A stretch of 64,000 bases of DNA from CAYPTY01 sp964413935 (GTDB lineage Bacteria; Bacteroidota; Rhodothermia; Balneolales; Balneolaceae), in NCBI GenBank assembly GCA_964413935.1, contig CAYPTY010000001.1, positions 1 to 64,000 of the forward strand. The letters are read 5' to 3'. Numbering within the stretch: the stretch's first letter is position 1; each line of letters starts with the position of its first letter. The position numbers and the translations under genes were made by a program. The notes beneath the pieces are model-generated. The model searched no databases and had not been told where the DNA came from. It saw only the letters and a program-made list of their open reading frames with translations. Positions 16,187-24,396 of this stretch are shown here, piece by piece.

Positions 16187-17419
16187 ATGAAATTTGCAGC
16201 TGTTACCCTCTCCCTTTTTTTCCTCATTTCCTGCACTTCCGTGGAAAATCCGGAAGTTGAAATCCCAGAAGTAACCATAGAACAGGCCGAGGCACGCCTG
16301 AATAAACTGGCCTCAATGATGTATGATTATGAGCAGGCCGATGAAATTCATCAGTATCTCGACTCACTTAAAAGAGCACGATATCATCCCGGTACCCAGG
16401 ATACCACCGTTCTTTTTGTGCACTTCGGTGCTGCTGAAAGCGTAGAATGGAGAGGAAGTTTCAACAGCTGGGGTAACGATACTTCAGAAAACTGGTCCGG
16501 TACCCAGATCGGTCAATCCAAAATCTGGACTCTGAAAAAGAACTTTCCCAGCGATACCCGGGTAGATTACAAAATTGTGGTAAACGGTGATCGCTGGATG
16601 GAGGATCCATACAATATCAACCGGCAGCTGGGTGGATCGGGTTACAATTCTGAGCTTCGCATGCCTGATTTTGAAGAAGATCCCATCACCCGATTTCGCT
16701 TAACTATAGACCGTGGTAACCTATCCGAGAACAAATTAATCAGCAGTACATACACCGAAAGCGACCATCAATATCAGGTGTATACCCCTTACAACCACGA
16801 TAAACTGAAGAATCTCCCGGTCATCTACGTAACCGACGGGCAGGACTACAGCCATAACGGCATGGGCAATATGAAAACCATTCTGGATAATCTTATTGCT
16901 GATGCAGCCATTGAACCGGTAATTGCCGTATTCGTGGATCCAAGAGAACCCGCTGGCAACCTTGAAAACCGACGCGGGGTTTACCTGCCGATTAATGAGA
17001 ATTACCTGAAGTTCTTTACCGAAGAGCTGATACCTGAAATAGAAACTGAATATAAGGTTCGGGCTGAGGCTGAAAGCCGGGGAATCCTGGGAACCTCACT
17101 TGGCGGCATAAATTCCACCTATTTCTGTTTTGAACGACCGGACGTTTTTGGCGACTGCGCTATTCAATCTCCGGCCTTCTGGTTCAGACCCGATATTTAT
17201 GATCTGGTAGAACAGTCTGAGGCCAGCCCCAATCAGCTGCAAATCTTCATGAGTACCGGAACCATCAATGACGGGGAGGAAATGACTCTGAAAATGAAGG
17301 AATTGATGGAATCCAAAGGATTTGAAGTAAACCTGCTGACGGTAAACCAGGGACATTCATGGGGAGCCTGGACCGACCAGCTGGATGATATGCTCATTCA
17401 ATTTTATGGAAACCAATAA
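16187..17419 (+). CDS. Lipoprotein esterase with N-terminal CBM48-like domain
   Basis: A 410-aa lipoprotein (signal MKFAAVTLSLFFLISC, lipobox Cys16). Residues about 72-160 form an E-set/CBM48-like beta-sandwich (WRGSFNSWGNDTSENW, then a YKIVVNGDRWMEDPYN segment). Residues 195-410 are an esterase-D/Fes-like alpha/beta hydrolase with LPVIYVTDGQDY, the nucleophile Ser304 in ILGTSLGGINS and a C-terminal His in NQGHSWGAW. The combination matches the enterobactin-esterase/feruloyl-esterase superfamily. The substrate is unknown but should be periplasmic or extracellular. It leads a tightly packed five-gene run (6-nt gap to the DUF819 gene). Confidence 0.82.
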   Translation: MKFAAVTLSLFFLISCTSVENPEVEIPEVTIEQAEARLNKLASMMYDYEQADEIHQYLDSLKRARYHPGTQDTTVLFVHFGAAESVEWRGSFNSWGNDTSENWSGTQIGQSKIWTLKKNFPSDTRVDYKIVVNGDRWMEDPYNINRQLGGSGYNSELRMPDFEEDPITRFRLTIDRGNLSENKLISSTYTESDHQYQVYTPYNHDKLKNLPVIYVTDGQDYSHNGMGNMKTILDNLIADAAIEPVIAVFVDPREPAGNLENRRGVYLPINENYLKFFTEELIPEIETEYKVRAEAESRGILGTSLGGINSTYFCFERPDVFGDCAIQSPAFWFRPDIYDLVEQSEASPNQLQIFMSTGTINDGEEMTLKMKELMESKGFEVNLLTVNQGHSWGAWTDQLDDMLIQFYGNQ

Positions 17420-17425
17420 TTCATT

Positions 17426-18661
17426 ATGCCATTAATTACCAATGATGCTGTTGTACTGGGGATCCTGATAGCCATTTTAGCAGGCATTTTCATTACCGCA
17501 AAAAGTGAACATCCTTTCTGGAAAAAATTCTACACCTACATCCCTGCCCTGCTACTGTGTTATTTTGTTCCCTCGGTGTTTAATTCGCTGGGCATTATTT
17601 CTGCAGAAGAGTCCAATCTCTATTATGTGGCATCCCGATATCTGTTGCCAGCCAGTCTGGTTTTACTCACGCTGAGCATAGATCTGAAAGCCATCCTTAA
17701 TCTGGGGCCAAAAGCCGTGGTGATGTTTCTGGCTGCGACGATAGGCATTGTGATCGGGGGACCTATTGCCATACTTCTGGTGGGCAGCATCAGTCCTGAA
17801 ATTATTGCCGGGGAAGGTGCAGATGAGGTCTGGCGTGGTTTATCCACCGTTGCTGGCAGCTGGATTGGCGGCGGTGCTAATCAGACGGCCATGTTTGAGG
17901 TGTTTCAACCCAGCAGTTCCCTCTTTTCCGCGATGGTAACCGTAGATATTATCGTGGCCAATATATGGATGGCCTTCCTGCTGTATGGGGCTGGTATATC
18001 GGAACGCGTGGATGAATGGTTTAAAGCGGATTCATCCGCGATCAATGAACTCAAGGATAAGGTAGAAGCATACCGGGCAAATCTGGCACGCATCCCCACA
18101 TTTAATGACATTGTCAGTTTTCTGGCCGTTGCCTTCGGGATCACCGCATTTGGGCATCTGCTGGCCGACATTATTGCACCGGCTATAGGCAACAACTTTC
18201 CGGCTCTTTCCAAACTGAGCCTGGACTCCTCCTTTTTCTGGCTGATTGTTATTGCCACTTCCCTTGGCTTTGCAGCCTCCTTTACCAATCTCCGGAAACT
18301 CGAAGGGGCGGGCGCATCCAAATTCGGTAGTCTGTTCATTTACGTACTGGTTACCACCATCGGAATGCAGATGGATGTGCTGGCGATATTCAAAGAACCG
18401 GGTTTTTTCCTGATCGGCATTGTCTGGATCCTGATTCATGTCGGTATCTTACTCACAGTCGGCAAGCTCATTAAAGCACCCTTTTTCTTTGTAGCGGTTG
18501 GATCCCAGGCCAATATCGGAGGCGCTGCTTCCGCTCCGGTTGTGGCTTCCGCTTTTCACCCAGCCCTTGCTCCGGTTGGTGTGCTTCTTGCTGTTTTCGG
18601 GTATGCATTAGGAACCTATGGTGCTTATCTTTGTGCTTTATTAATGAAGCTAGTTTCCTGA
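17426..18661 (+). CDS. DUF819 family membrane protein (YjcL-like putative transporter)
   Basis: A 411-aa polytopic membrane protein with ten or more hydrophobic helices. It shows the two-fold inverted-repeat feel of DUF819: LTLSIDLKAILNLGPKAVVMF, then the conserved loop GLSTVAGSWIGGGANQTAM in the first half, and VGSQANIGGAASAPVVA in the second half. Gly/Asn/Ser-rich broken helices of this sort are typical of ion-coupled carriers. The family has been linked by genome context to peptide or amino-acid uptake, including murein peptides, but I cannot assign a substrate from sequence. The stop TGA is immediately followed by the TTG start of the next gene. Confidence 0.85.
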   Translation: MPLITNDAVVLGILIAILAGIFITAKSEHPFWKKFYTYIPALLLCYFVPSVFNSLGIISAEESNLYYVASRYLLPASLVLLTLSIDLKAILNLGPKAVVMFLAATIGIVIGGPIAILLVGSISPEIIAGEGADEVWRGLSTVAGSWIGGGANQTAMFEVFQPSSSLFSAMVTVDIIVANIWMAFLLYGAGISERVDEWFKADSSAINELKDKVEAYRANLARIPTFNDIVSFLAVAFGITAFGHLLADIIAPAIGNNFPALSKLSLDSSFFWLIVIATSLGFAASFTNLRKLEGAGASKFGSLFIYVLVTTIGMQMDVLAIFKEPGFFLIGIVWILIHVGILLTVGKLIKAPFFFVAVGSQANIGGAASAPVVASAFHPALAPVGVLLAVFGYALGTYGAYLCALLMKLVS

Positions 18662-19804
18662 TTGAAGAGAGCACTCACTTTCCTGTTTATTTTTCTGCTT
18701 GCCGCCGCACTGGTGTTTGGCATCATATTCGGTTTCGGATGGAATGCATTCGATACCCTGTTTTCCAATAAAAAAGGCCTTGCCGAAGGTTCTGAATGGA
18801 TTGAAAAAACCTTTTCCCTGAAAGGATTAACGGAATATATCGGCGAAAATCCTCAGCATGTATCTGTCGTTTCCTATAATGTGGAAGAACCCGACTCCGG
18901 AATTTATTATCAGGCTGAAACTCCCCGTACCATGGGAGCCCTTCAAAACCTGATTCTGCTGCTGGAGTATGAGCGACAGGTTGAAGAAGGCCTTATTGAT
19001 CCGACGGTACTTGTGGACCCTGACGACATCCAGGCATTTACCCTGCCACAGGTCAGTGATGAACTGCATCAGAAAGTGATGAAAGATCTTTTAAAGGAGG
19101 ATCAGGAATTTGTGGTGCTGGATTCTCTGGTCGTTTCCATTCTGAAAAATAACGACCTGGCAGCAGCCGACTGGCTCTGGTTTCTGCTGGGAGAAGAGGG
19201 CATTCAGAACCTGATGAATGAACTTGATTTGAAACAGACCGACACTCCACAAGCTTTTCTGGGTTTGTATATAGCGATCCATCCGGATGTGGTCAGCTTC
19301 AAAGATGGACAAACTTCACCTGCTGAATATGCTGAAGAATACCTTAGGGATAATGTATGGACGGTGCGGGTTAAAGAAATTTTCGAGGAAAACCGGCTGA
19401 ACATGACCTTTATGGATGAGCGTGATGCCTTGAGCAGGTTTCCGCAAACCCAGCCCCTTGAATTTGCACAGTTGATGGGTCGAATTTATAAAGAAGAAAT
19501 TCTAAGCCCTGAAATCTGCAAACGGGCTAAAGATAAACTGGGCTGGGCTGAAAATGCGGATAAAATAAAGGCTTCATTTAAAGACTATGGCGCCATTTAT
19601 GATAATCGAATGGCCATGCTTTCAGGAGTGGATTTCGGAACTTCTGTGTTTGATGGACACACTTCCGTTCAGGCGGTGTTTTTTGACCGGCTACCGGTTG
19701 GTTTTTATATACATATGTCGGCCAATCATATGCAAGAGGATTATCAGCAGCGCCTGATCTGGGATCCTGCACTTTATGAGACCACGCTAAAAGAAATTCA
19801 ATAA
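18662..19804 (+). CDS. Class A beta-lactamase-fold protein, apparently catalytically degenerate
   Basis: A 380-aa protein with an N-terminal membrane anchor (about residues 5-25) and a periplasmic domain that follows the class A beta-lactamase/serine-hydrolase pattern. Residues 87-118 (TPRTMGALQNLIL...EGLIDPTVLV) match the helix normally carrying SxxK, but Ser and Lys are missing. Residues 158-177 (VSILKNNDLAAADWLWFLLG) match the SDN-loop helix, again with altered polar residues. QTQPLEFAQLMGRIYKEEILSP (262-283) matches the late helix pair. No clear KTG follows. It is therefore probably a non-catalytic binding or scaffolding relative. The start is TTG at 18662, directly after the DUF819 stop. 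Confidence 0.6.
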   Translation: MKRALTFLFIFLLAAALVFGIIFGFGWNAFDTLFSNKKGLAEGSEWIEKTFSLKGLTEYIGENPQHVSVVSYNVEEPDSGIYYQAETPRTMGALQNLILLLEYERQVEEGLIDPTVLVDPDDIQAFTLPQVSDELHQKVMKDLLKEDQEFVVLDSLVVSILKNNDLAAADWLWFLLGEEGIQNLMNELDLKQTDTPQAFLGLYIAIHPDVVSFKDGQTSPAEYAEEYLRDNVWTVRVKEIFEENRLNMTFMDERDALSRFPQTQPLEFAQLMGRIYKEEILSPEICKRAKDKLGWAENADKIKASFKDYGAIYDNRMAMLSGVDFGTSVFDGHTSVQAVFFDRLPVGFYIHMSANHMQEDYQQRLIWDPALYETTLKEIQ

Positions 19805-19806
19805 TT

Positions 19807-20292
19807 ATGAACAAATTCATACTGCTCCATCTTTTCTGGCTGATGCCTCTATATCTGGCTTTCATTGTATTTCAGCAGCTCAGTGTATATACCGGTACCC
19901 AAAAAACCTATGAAGCAGGCACAACCTATAATGCAGATGTGGTCGATTTTGACATCAAACAGATTGCCGCACAAAGTAACGGATATGTAGTCATCCGCTT
20001 TACTCCGGATAATGCTAAGCCGATTGAACGCCGGCTTTCCCTTTCGGTGCAGATTGCTCAGCAGGTGATGGATCAGCCTTTGATTCCCATTCGCTATCTC
20101 AAAGGAGCCTATCCTGAGATTGTAATGATACCCGCCTACGAATTACAGAGAAGCATTGCGATGTCGAATACCACCTTTGCCGGAATAGGCCTGCTTATCA
20201 CAGCCCTGGTTGCCTTTTTTGCCAGTCGCTACGCTGTTAGGATGTCTCGTGAGGGCAGAAAAGAGCTGGTGATTGAACGGGTAGACGAATGA
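19807..20292 (+). CDS. Two-TM membrane protein of unknown function
   Basis: A 161-aa protein with a hydrophobic segment at residues 5-24 and another at about 123-143 (TFAGIGLLITALVAFFA). They flank a roughly 95-residue extracytoplasmic domain with beta-strand character (YNADVVDFDIKQIAAQSNGYVVIRF, ERRLSLSVQIAQQ). The short C-terminal tail is basic then acidic. I do not recognise the family; it superficially resembles DUF3592-type modules, which also have two TMs around a small beta domain. It starts 2 nt after the beta-lactamase-like gene, and its stop overlaps the methylase start by 4 nt, so it belongs to the same transcript. Confidence 0.7.
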   Translation: MNKFILLHLFWLMPLYLAFIVFQQLSVYTGTQKTYEAGTTYNADVVDFDIKQIAAQSNGYVVIRFTPDNAKPIERRLSLSVQIAQQVMDQPLIPIRYLKGAYPEIVMIPAYELQRSIAMSNTTFAGIGLLITALVAFFASRYAVRMSREGRKELVIERVDE

Positions 20293-21002
20293 GTGCCGGC
20301 CGTCTTTACCTGATCCCGAATACCCTTGGTAATACACCCTCAAACAATACTATTCCGGATGAGGTGCTTCAGATTATACGAAAACTGGATCTGCTTTATG
20401 TTGAGAACATACAGTCGGCCAGCCGATATCTGAAGTGGGTGGAAGATACCGTGCCCGAATATAAAATTGATTTCTTTCCACTGGATAAACATACCTCCCC
20501 CATCGATGCTCATGACTATCTCAAACCAATTCTTGCCGGTCGTGATGGAGGCATTATTTCAGAAGCGGGTTGCCCGGGTATTGCAGATCCGGGCTCTGTG
20601 CTGGTTCAGCTGGCACATTCCAGGGGTGTTGAAGTCTATCCGTTGGTTGGTCCCTCTTCCATCCTGCTGGCTCTGATGGCATCCGGATTTAACGGGCAGC
20701 AGTTTGCTTTTCACGGCTACCTCCCCATCGACAAAAACGAACGCAAGCAGAAGATTACTGAGCTGGAAAATGAAAGCCGAAACAGGAATCAGACCCAGAT
20801 TTTCATGGAAGCCCCCCATCGAAATATGGAATTACTCAAAGCGGTTATTCAGCATGGCCGTGATGACAGCAGACTTTGTGTGGCAGCCGACCTGACCCTG
20901 CCCACCCAGGAGATAACATCGAAAGGCATTGGGGATTGGAAGAATAGTACCTTACCGGACCTCCACAAACGTCCGGCTATATTCCTGCTCTTCTGGAAAT
21001 AA
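20289..21002 (+). CDS. RsmI-like tetrapyrrole-methylase-fold SAM methyltransferase
   Basis: A 237-aa member of the tetrapyrrole methylase superfamily close to RsmI, the 16S rRNA C1402 ribose methylase. Seen are GRLYLIPNTLGN at the N-terminus, VENIQSASRYLK, the SAM/substrate loop ISEAGCPGIADPGSVLVQLAH, VEVYPLVGPSSILLALMASG, and MEAPHRNMELL. It is shorter than E. coli RsmI (286 aa) and has PNNTIP at the position where RsmI starts its second motif. It fits the short paralogue group common in Bacteroidota. Its rRNA or other target is uncertain. Confidence 0.8.
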   Translation: MSAGRLYLIPNTLGNTPSNNTIPDEVLQIIRKLDLLYVENIQSASRYLKWVEDTVPEYKIDFFPLDKHTSPIDAHDYLKPILAGRDGGIISEAGCPGIADPGSVLVQLAHSRGVEVYPLVGPSSILLALMASGFNGQQFAFHGYLPIDKNERKQKITELENESRNRNQTQIFMEAPHRNMELLKAVIQHGRDDSRLCVAADLTLPTQEITSKGIGDWKNSTLPDLHKRPAIFLLFWK

Positions 21003-21026
21003 AAAAACCCGACTTTGTTGGCCGGG
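21001..21026 (-). terminator. Intrinsic terminator for the ankyrin gene
   Basis: Read on the minus strand, CCCGGC and GTCGGG form a 6-bp stem (one G-U pair) around a 7-nt loop, followed by seven T. On the plus strand the G-U becomes an A-C mismatch and there is no T-run, so it serves the minus-strand gene ending at 21058. Confidence 0.65.
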
Positions 21027-21057
21027 CCTAAATTTCAAATTTGCTGATTAAATCGCA

Positions 21058-21438
21058 TCAATGTGCGCCTGCTGCTGTCAGTTCACTAACTATAGTGTCA
21101 TAATGGTGGCTAACCGCTTGATCTTTGGCCGACCATCCCCGATCGTCCGTTACATCTACATCACTATTTTGAGAAACTAAAAATTTTACAATATCGAGAT
21201 GACCATTGGTTGATGCCCAATAAAGTGCGTTGGTTCCTCTGTTATCTTTTATATTTACATCTGCACCGTTTTCAACTAAGAACTGAACCGCATTAAGGTG
21301 TCCGTGTTTTGCAGCTTTCAATAAGGCGGTACGCTGGTGTTCATCACTTGCGTTAACATCAACGCCGCTTGAGAGAAGGCGGGTCAGTTCGTTCATATCG
21401 CCGCTTTCTGCGGCATTTAGAAATTTTTCAACTTCCAT
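21058..21438 (-). CDS. Ankyrin-repeat protein
   Basis: A 126-aa protein built almost wholly of ankyrin repeats. Four units are visible: residues about 4-34 (AAESGDMNELTRLLSSGVDV), 37-67 (RTALLKAAKHGHLNAVQFLVENGADV), 70-100 (TNALYWASTNGHLDIVKFLV) and a degenerate last unit. No signal peptide or TM segment is present, so it is a cytoplasmic protein-binding module whose partner is unknown. It has an unusually good ribosome site for this window: AAGGAGG at 21446-21452, 7 nt before the ATG. It is flanked by A+T-rich non-coding DNA and has its own terminator, so it is a stand-alone transcription unit. Confidence 0.85.
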   Translation of the reverse strand: MEVEKFLNAAESGDMNELTRLLSSGVDVNASDEHQRTALLKAAKHGHLNAVQFLVENGADVNIKDNRGTNALYWASTNGHLDIVKFLVSQNSDVDVTDDRGWSAKDQAVSHHYDTIVSELTAAGAH

Positions 21439-21765
21439 AGGTAGGCCTCCTTATAAGGTTAAGGTTGTGTGCCTTTTTATTGTACTTCCTGCGGTCTTGA
21501 ATGTCAAATTAGAAGTAGACATGAAGGCTGATTTTTTGGCTAATTTATATCCGGTTAAAAGGATGTGTGGCAACCTATTAATTTGACCTGGCAATTTTAG
21601 GGGTGCCACAATGCTTTTCTAAACGAAATATATTTTAGTACATAATGAAACTTCTTTATGAATTTTAGATAAATGCTTCTACATTTTCATCTAAATGCAT
21701 TTATAAGTAAATTCCCAAAATCATCTCAGACGTATATATTTGATAATTTAATATGCCAAAATGAT
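21439..21765. other. A+T-rich intergenic region with one candidate promoter element
   Basis: 327 bp between the divergent ankyrin and amidase genes, clearly richer in A+T than the flanks. It holds the ankyrin ribosome site (21446-21452). It also has a TATATTTG box at 21735-21742, which fits the TAnnTTTG -7 consensus and lies 24 nt before the amidase ATG. I see no RNA gene, long repeat or further coding region in it. Confidence 0.5.
21735..21742 (+). promoter_or_regulatory. Candidate -7 promoter element for the amidase gene
   Basis: TATATTTG fits TAnnTTTG; no convincing TTTG -33 box is found at about 20 nt upstream (the DNA there reads ATTCCCAAAA). Weak support. Confidence 0.3.
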
Positions 21766-23007
21766 ATGTACAGATCGCTGTTATTCATACTGGCGTTGTT
21801 GGTCATTACCCCAACTACCTCTCTTCAGGCGCAAAATGTACTGGATCGCATATCCACAGTAGCACGAGCCGATGGCAAGGGTTTTGTTACCCGTTTCCAT
21901 CTGGATGAAAAACCGGATTCTTTTATTGTAAACCAGCCGTCTCCCGACCTGATTCAGGTAGGAATTTACCATGCTGAGGTGGATACAGCCGATCTTCAGC
22001 TGCCCCCGGAAATGCCATCCTTCAAAGATTATGAGCTTTATCGCATCCCATATGGCTATGGCATCGACATCCATCTCAATCAGGATGTATTTCTGGAAGC
22101 AATGGCATATACGGATATGAACGGCAAAGATCTTCTGCTGGGCCTGAAAGAATCCAGTAAGATGAAAGTTTCCCTTATTTCAGACCGGAATGAAGCTATT
22201 GACTGGCTTAGAATGTCCACACCGGATAATGCCCTTGAAACAAATGGCATCGACTTAGAATATGTTTATGCGAAGGATAAGCAACGGTTTGATGTGGTGG
22301 TGCTGGATGCGGGACATGGCGACTGGGAACCGGGGGCAATTGGCTATAAAGGAGTAAGAGAAAAGGATATCACCCTGGCGATCACCAAAAAAGTAGGTCA
22401 ATACATTGAGGAAAATATGCCCGGGGTAAAAGTGGTATATACCCGGGATGCTGACAAATACCTTACGCTGGAGCAGCGGGGGCAGATTGCCAACAAGCAT
22501 GAAGGTGACTTATTCATTTCCATACATTGCAATTCCTTTCCCAAGAATCAAAGGGTGCGAGGAACTGAGGTTTATTTTCTGGGTTCCGGTAAAAGCAAGA
22601 CTGCATTTGATGTGATGATGAGAGAAAATTCGGTAGTCAAGTTTGAAAACCCGGAAGCAAATGTTGAAATCCCTGAAGAAGAACTTCTGATTTATGAACT
22701 GGCCAACATCGGGTATCAGGCTACAAGCCAGCAGATCGCCGTCATGATTGAAGAGCAGTTCAAAGATCGGGCCCGAAGAAAATCCAGAGGAGTAAAACAG
22801 GAAGGTTTTCAGGTTCTGTATCAGGCTTCCATGCCCGCCGTTTTGGTTGAAGTGGGTTTTATCACCAACCCAAGCGAGCAACGTTTTCTAACCAGCGACT
22901 ATGGACAGAGTATCATCGCTTCTGCTATCTATCGGGCGGTTCGGGACTACAAAGTAGATCTGGAACGCAGCGAGAATACGAACTTTACAACCAGTCGCTC
23001 TAATTAA
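21766..23007 (+). CDS. Exported N-acetylmuramoyl-L-alanine amidase
   Basis: A 413-aa cell-wall hydrolase that cleaves the bond between MurNAc and the stem peptide. The signal peptide MYRSLLFILALLVITPTTSLQAQ sets the start at 21766; an upstream in-frame ATG would place about 31 odd residues in front of it. The N-terminal half (about 25-190) is an AMIN-like or family-specific beta domain. The C-terminal half is Amidase_3 with the zinc ligands in VVLDAGHGDWEPGA (His), VREKDIT (Glu) and SIHCNSFP (His). The catalytic Glu is in AVLVEVGFITNPSE. It is followed after 2 nt by udk, so both are probably co-transcribed. Confidence 0.9.
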   Translation: MYRSLLFILALLVITPTTSLQAQNVLDRISTVARADGKGFVTRFHLDEKPDSFIVNQPSPDLIQVGIYHAEVDTADLQLPPEMPSFKDYELYRIPYGYGIDIHLNQDVFLEAMAYTDMNGKDLLLGLKESSKMKVSLISDRNEAIDWLRMSTPDNALETNGIDLEYVYAKDKQRFDVVVLDAGHGDWEPGAIGYKGVREKDITLAITKKVGQYIEENMPGVKVVYTRDADKYLTLEQRGQIANKHEGDLFISIHCNSFPKNQRVRGTEVYFLGSGKSKTAFDVMMRENSVVKFENPEANVEIPEEELLIYELANIGYQATSQQIAVMIEEQFKDRARRKSRGVKQEGFQVLYQASMPAVLVEVGFITNPSEQRFLTSDYGQSIIASAIYRAVRDYKVDLERSENTNFTTSRSN

Positions 23008-23009
23008 GG

Positions 23010-23627
23010 ATGAAGCCGGTTATCATCGGGGTTGCAGGGGGATCCGGTTCCGGTAAAACGACTGTGGTAAAACACATCATGGAGCATGTGGGAGAAGAGC
23101 GAATACAGCTCATCGAACACGACTCCTACTACCGCGATCTCAGGCATATCTCTTTTGAAGAACGGTTAAAAGTAAATTTTGATCATCCTTCCTCCCTCGA
23201 AACAGAACTCATGATCCGCCACGTGAAAGCGCTGTGTGAGGGCTACAGCGTAGACATTCCGGTTTATAATTATCAGGAACATATTCGCGAAGAGCTGAAA
23301 CAAACCGTTTCGCCCAAGCCCATTATTCTACTGGACGGGATCTTAATTCTGTCAGAACCCGAACTCAGAGAACTCATGGACTTCCGCATTTATGTAGATA
23401 CCGACGATGACATCCGTTTACTCAGGCGCTTGCAGCGGGATATTCAGGAAAGAGGCCGATCTGTAGAAAGCGTGATGCATCAGTATGAGAAATTTGTTCG
23501 ACCCATGCATCTGAAGTTCGTTGAGCCCTCCAAACGCTATGCTGATATCATTATACCGCGGGGCGGCCGAAATAAAACCGGCCTGGAAATGATTTTAGCC
23601 CTCATCCGGAACAAGATCGCAGAATAA
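23010..23627 (+). CDS. udk: Uridine kinase
   Basis: A 205-aa P-loop kinase that phosphorylates uridine and cytidine in pyrimidine salvage. The Walker A GGSGSGKTT is at residues 10-18. It is followed by the nucleoside-site DSYYRDL, NFDHPSSLET, the Walker B-like ILLDGILIL and the lid RLLRRLQRDIQERGR. Length is standard. Its last 33 nt overlap the convergent coaX gene. Confidence 0.95.
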   Translation: MKPVIIGVAGGSGSGKTTVVKHIMEHVGEERIQLIEHDSYYRDLRHISFEERLKVNFDHPSSLETELMIRHVKALCEGYSVDIPVYNYQEHIREELKQTVSPKPIILLDGILILSEPELRELMDFRIYVDTDDDIRLLRRLQRDIQERGRSVESVMHQYEKFVRPMHLKFVEPSKRYADIIIPRGGRNKTGLEMILALIRNKIAE

Positions 23628-24332
23628 GCGCATCCCCTCAAAAACCAGTTTCTGCTGCACCGGATAATCCTTCCCGAGCAGATTATTCACCATCCGGGCA
23701 TCTCCGCCGGTGAGCCAGATTACCGGATCCTCATCCGGGTCATGGAGACGGTTGATAAACTCCCTGACCCCCATGGTAAACATTTCTATGGTGCCCCACT
23801 GAAGCGATTCCACCGAACTCTTTCCGGGAAAATGATCCGGTATTTTTGATTCAAAGGGTGGCAAAGCCGGCAAATTGAACTGAATGCTCTTTTTGAGGGT
23901 GCCAAGGCCCGGCATAATTACTCCTCCATGAAAAATATAATCATGGGTCATGTAATCTATGGTACAGGCGGTACCCGCATCCACAACAATTACCCCGGAA
24001 TGGCTTAGGGAGGCAGCTCCAAGGCAGGCCAGAAAGCGGTCCACACCCAGCGTTTCAGGCGTGTGGTAATCCAGATACTTCCGGGGAATGGATTCATTTT
24101 CGATCACCCTAACAGGCAGCGTTTTCAGTTCCGCGGTAAGCTGACGCAGCACTTCCTCAACCACGCTGCATACCACTACTTCCTCTTCTCCGTTGTGATT
24201 CTGATCTATCCACCTCAATACTTCTTTTGGTGTTTCAAAGACCGGGAGCAAGGGATCAAACTCACCACTCCGCTCTGCAGCAATTTTTATGCGACTGTTA
24301 CCAATATCAATGAAAAACCGGGATCTGTTCAT
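23595..24332 (-). CDS. coaX: Type III pantothenate kinase
   Basis: A 245-aa ASKHA-fold kinase for the first step of CoA synthesis. Visible are the N-terminal phosphate loop FFIDIGNSRIKIA, GVDRFLACLGA, the catalytic Asp strand VIVVDAGTACTIDY and GGVIMPGL. The ATG at 24332 starts directly at MNRSRFFIDIGNS; a longer in-frame start would add about 30 unrelated residues and collide with the divergent SDR gene. Its 3' end overlaps udk by 33 nt tail-to-tail. The other CoA genes in the window are panB (49101) and coaBC (45838). Confidence 0.93.
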   Translation of the reverse strand: MNRSRFFIDIGNSRIKIAAERSGEFDPLLPVFETPKEVLRWIDQNHNGEEEVVVCSVVEEVLRQLTAELKTLPVRVIENESIPRKYLDYHTPETLGVDRFLACLGAASLSHSGVIVVDAGTACTIDYMTHDYIFHGGVIMPGLGTLKKSIQFNLPALPPFESKIPDHFPGKSSVESLQWGTIEMFTMGVREFINRLHDPDEDPVIWLTGGDARMVNNLLGKDYPVQQKLVFEGMRLFCDLVPDEG

Positions 24333-24396
24333 TTTGAATGAAGCGGGTTCTGATTTAGTTTTGGCCTGAAAGCTAATCAAATGGAGTTTAACGCAG

